Below, one piece after another: positions 62,589-64,000 of a DNA stretch of 64,000 nucleotides; the stretch's first letter is position 1; the number at the start of each line of letters is the position of its first letter. The translations under genes and the position numbers were made by a program. Origin of the DNA: Eulemur rufifrons (lineage: Eukaryota > Chordata > Mammalia > Primates > Lemuridae); contig NC_090996.1 of the NCBI RefSeq assembly GCF_041146395.1, positions 33,132,738 to 33,196,737 on the forward strand, given 5' to 3'. Under the pieces are notes generated by a model. The model was not told the origin of the DNA and did no database searches. It saw nothing but the letters and a program-made list of their open reading frames with translations.

Positions 62589-64000
62589 CTGGGGCATCGG
62601 GGAGGAAGGCAGTGAGGCTGCGGCCGGCAAGGACCCCTCTGTGCTTCACTGCTTGTCCCTCCCAGCTCCAGCTTTTGGGGTTCCCTCTGGGTGGGGGCCA
62701 GGAAGCACCCTACATGGCCATGGAGCCTCGCCCGGCTCATGCTGCATCTCTGCCCAGGTCACTCCTGGCCGATTCTTCCTGAGCCCACACCTGCCTGACG
62801 TCTCCGCTACCTTCCCGGATTTGGCTACACCTTTCCACAAGGTGCTGAGTTTGTTTCCTTCTTTGAATGAACACAGTACAAAAGCACACACAGTGCAAGA
62901 CACTTGCTCCCAGCTCCTCTGCCCAAGCCACAGGGCAGGCAGGACTCCAGGCCTGGGCTCTCAACCACCTGGCCACCAAGCGCTGTACTCCAGCGAGGGA
63001 AGGAAATGAGCACGTTTCCACCCGTCGGTGAGGCCCCTGGGGGCCACCTGCCCTTGCAGGCTGCAGGCAGTTCTGCCCAGGTCCTACTGAAGATGCAGGT
63101 TTCAAACTTATTTCACATAAAGTCTCCAAAAGCTCAAATACATACTTGTCACATAGTAAAAAAATACATGTTTGGTCTCTGTCCTGGATCCTGGCACAGA
63201 GCTCCTATTCTCTTGGAATTTCCTGGGTGACAGGAGCATCTTTTGTTCTCATGAGGCGACTCTTGGGGCTCCTGGATAGGGCTGGTCACCAGTGACCCGG
63301 CCAGAAGTAGAAGCCTAGAACTTTCAGCCCCACCCCACCCCTATCCTCCAAGGAAGGGGAGAGGAGGGTGGAGTTAATAGCGAATCATGCCTATGTGTAG
63401 AAGCCTCCAATAAAACTACAAGGTTGGCCCAGTGAGGTGGCTCACGCCTATAATCCCAGCACTCTGGGAGGCCGAGGCGGGAGGATCGCTTGAGTCCAGG
63501 AGTCTGAGGTTGCTGTGAGCTAGTCAGGAGAGCTTCCTGGTTGCTGTGCACAGACAGTGGTGTGTCCGGAGAGGGCACACGCCCCTCGCCCCCACCTCAC
63601 CCTACGTACCTCTGCACTTGGCTGCTCACCTTAACCCCTGTGACACACCGAGAAAGGTAAGGCAAGTGTCCTCCTGAGTTCTGTGGACCATTTGTGCAAA
63701 TTCCCAGGCCCAAGTGGGGGCCTTGGGAACCCTGATTTTTAGCTTGGTCAGCAGCACAGGTGACAAGCTGGGACTGGCAACTGGCACCTGAAGTGGGGGC
63801 CGCCTTGTGGGCCTGAGCCCTCAGCCCATGGGGTCTGTGCTAACCCCAGGAAGTCAGTGTCAGAACTGACGTGACCTAGAGGACACCAGTGTCACCACAG
63901 AGAACCGAGGATGACCTGCTGTGGGAAATGCCCCACGCTTTGGTGAAGTGCTGAGCGTGCAGTAAGAGAAACAGTCTGTCTTCCCCACCCTGGTCAAAAA
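62589..64000. other. MGRN1 intron running off the window
   Basis: No exon encoding the expected preceding residues (ending NGRAV in human) could be read. A partial Alu is the only recognised element. Confidence 0.5.
63424..63522 (+). repeat. Truncated Alu, sense
   Basis: 'ggttggcccagtgaggtggctcacg' then a direct jump from the left-arm box to 'gaggttgctgtgagctag'. The middle is deleted and there is no A tail. Confidence 0.8.

Overview
The window is nuclear DNA from a primate, most likely a strepsirrhine (lemur-type). It has large introns with GT-AG splice signals, CpG-island promoters and many Alu, L1, MIR, L2 and MER20 remnants. At least seven Alu copies carry an insert around 'agaaagaaattatatggaca' and 'ctaaaaatata', which is typical of lemur-group Alus and not of human Alus. 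Four gene models match, in order and orientation, the human 16p13.3 neighbourhood DNAAF8 - ANKS3 - NUDT16L1 - MGRN1, here read in reverse.

Layout. 1-7,921 (minus): DNAAF8 (C16orf71), a dynein-arm assembly/stability factor; five coding exons are visible and its 3' part lies beyond the left edge. About 9,100-10,000: a CpG-rich divergent promoter with an RFX X-box-like element, inverted CCAAT boxes, ETS-type sites and an uninterrupted (CGG)14 tract in the ANKS3 leader. 9,760-34,105 (plus): ANKS3, complete. It has a noncoding first exon, 15 coding exons that join in frame to 658 codons, a 3' UTR exon and an AATAAA. 35,030-37,130 (minus): NUDT16L1 (TIRR/Syndesmos), complete in three coding exons (211 codons), tail to tail with ANKS3 and behind a CpG promoter with a ZNF143-type site. 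39,665 to beyond 64,000 (minus): MGRN1 (mahogunin E3 ligase). Thirteen coding exons give the C-terminal 431 residues including the RING, and its 5' exons lie past the right edge.

Function. DNAAF8 acts in motile-cilium dynein assembly and ANKS3 in the ciliary nephronophthisis module, so the shared promoter and X-box fit ciliary co-expression. NUDT16L1 is a 53BP1-binding regulator. MGRN1 is a ubiquitin ligase acting in endosomal trafficking and melanocortin signalling. These two are not functionally tied to the cilium pair as far as can be seen.

I found no bacterial, viral or otherwise novel gene system. The points worth a second look are splicing (a GC-AG intron in ANKS3, two weak donors in DNAAF8, an orphan strong donor upstream of NUDT16L1), promoter elements, the CGG repeat, and nested or inverted Alu clusters. 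Exon boundaries were read by eye from splice signals and reading-frame continuity. Comparisons with human proteins and with repeat families are from memory.
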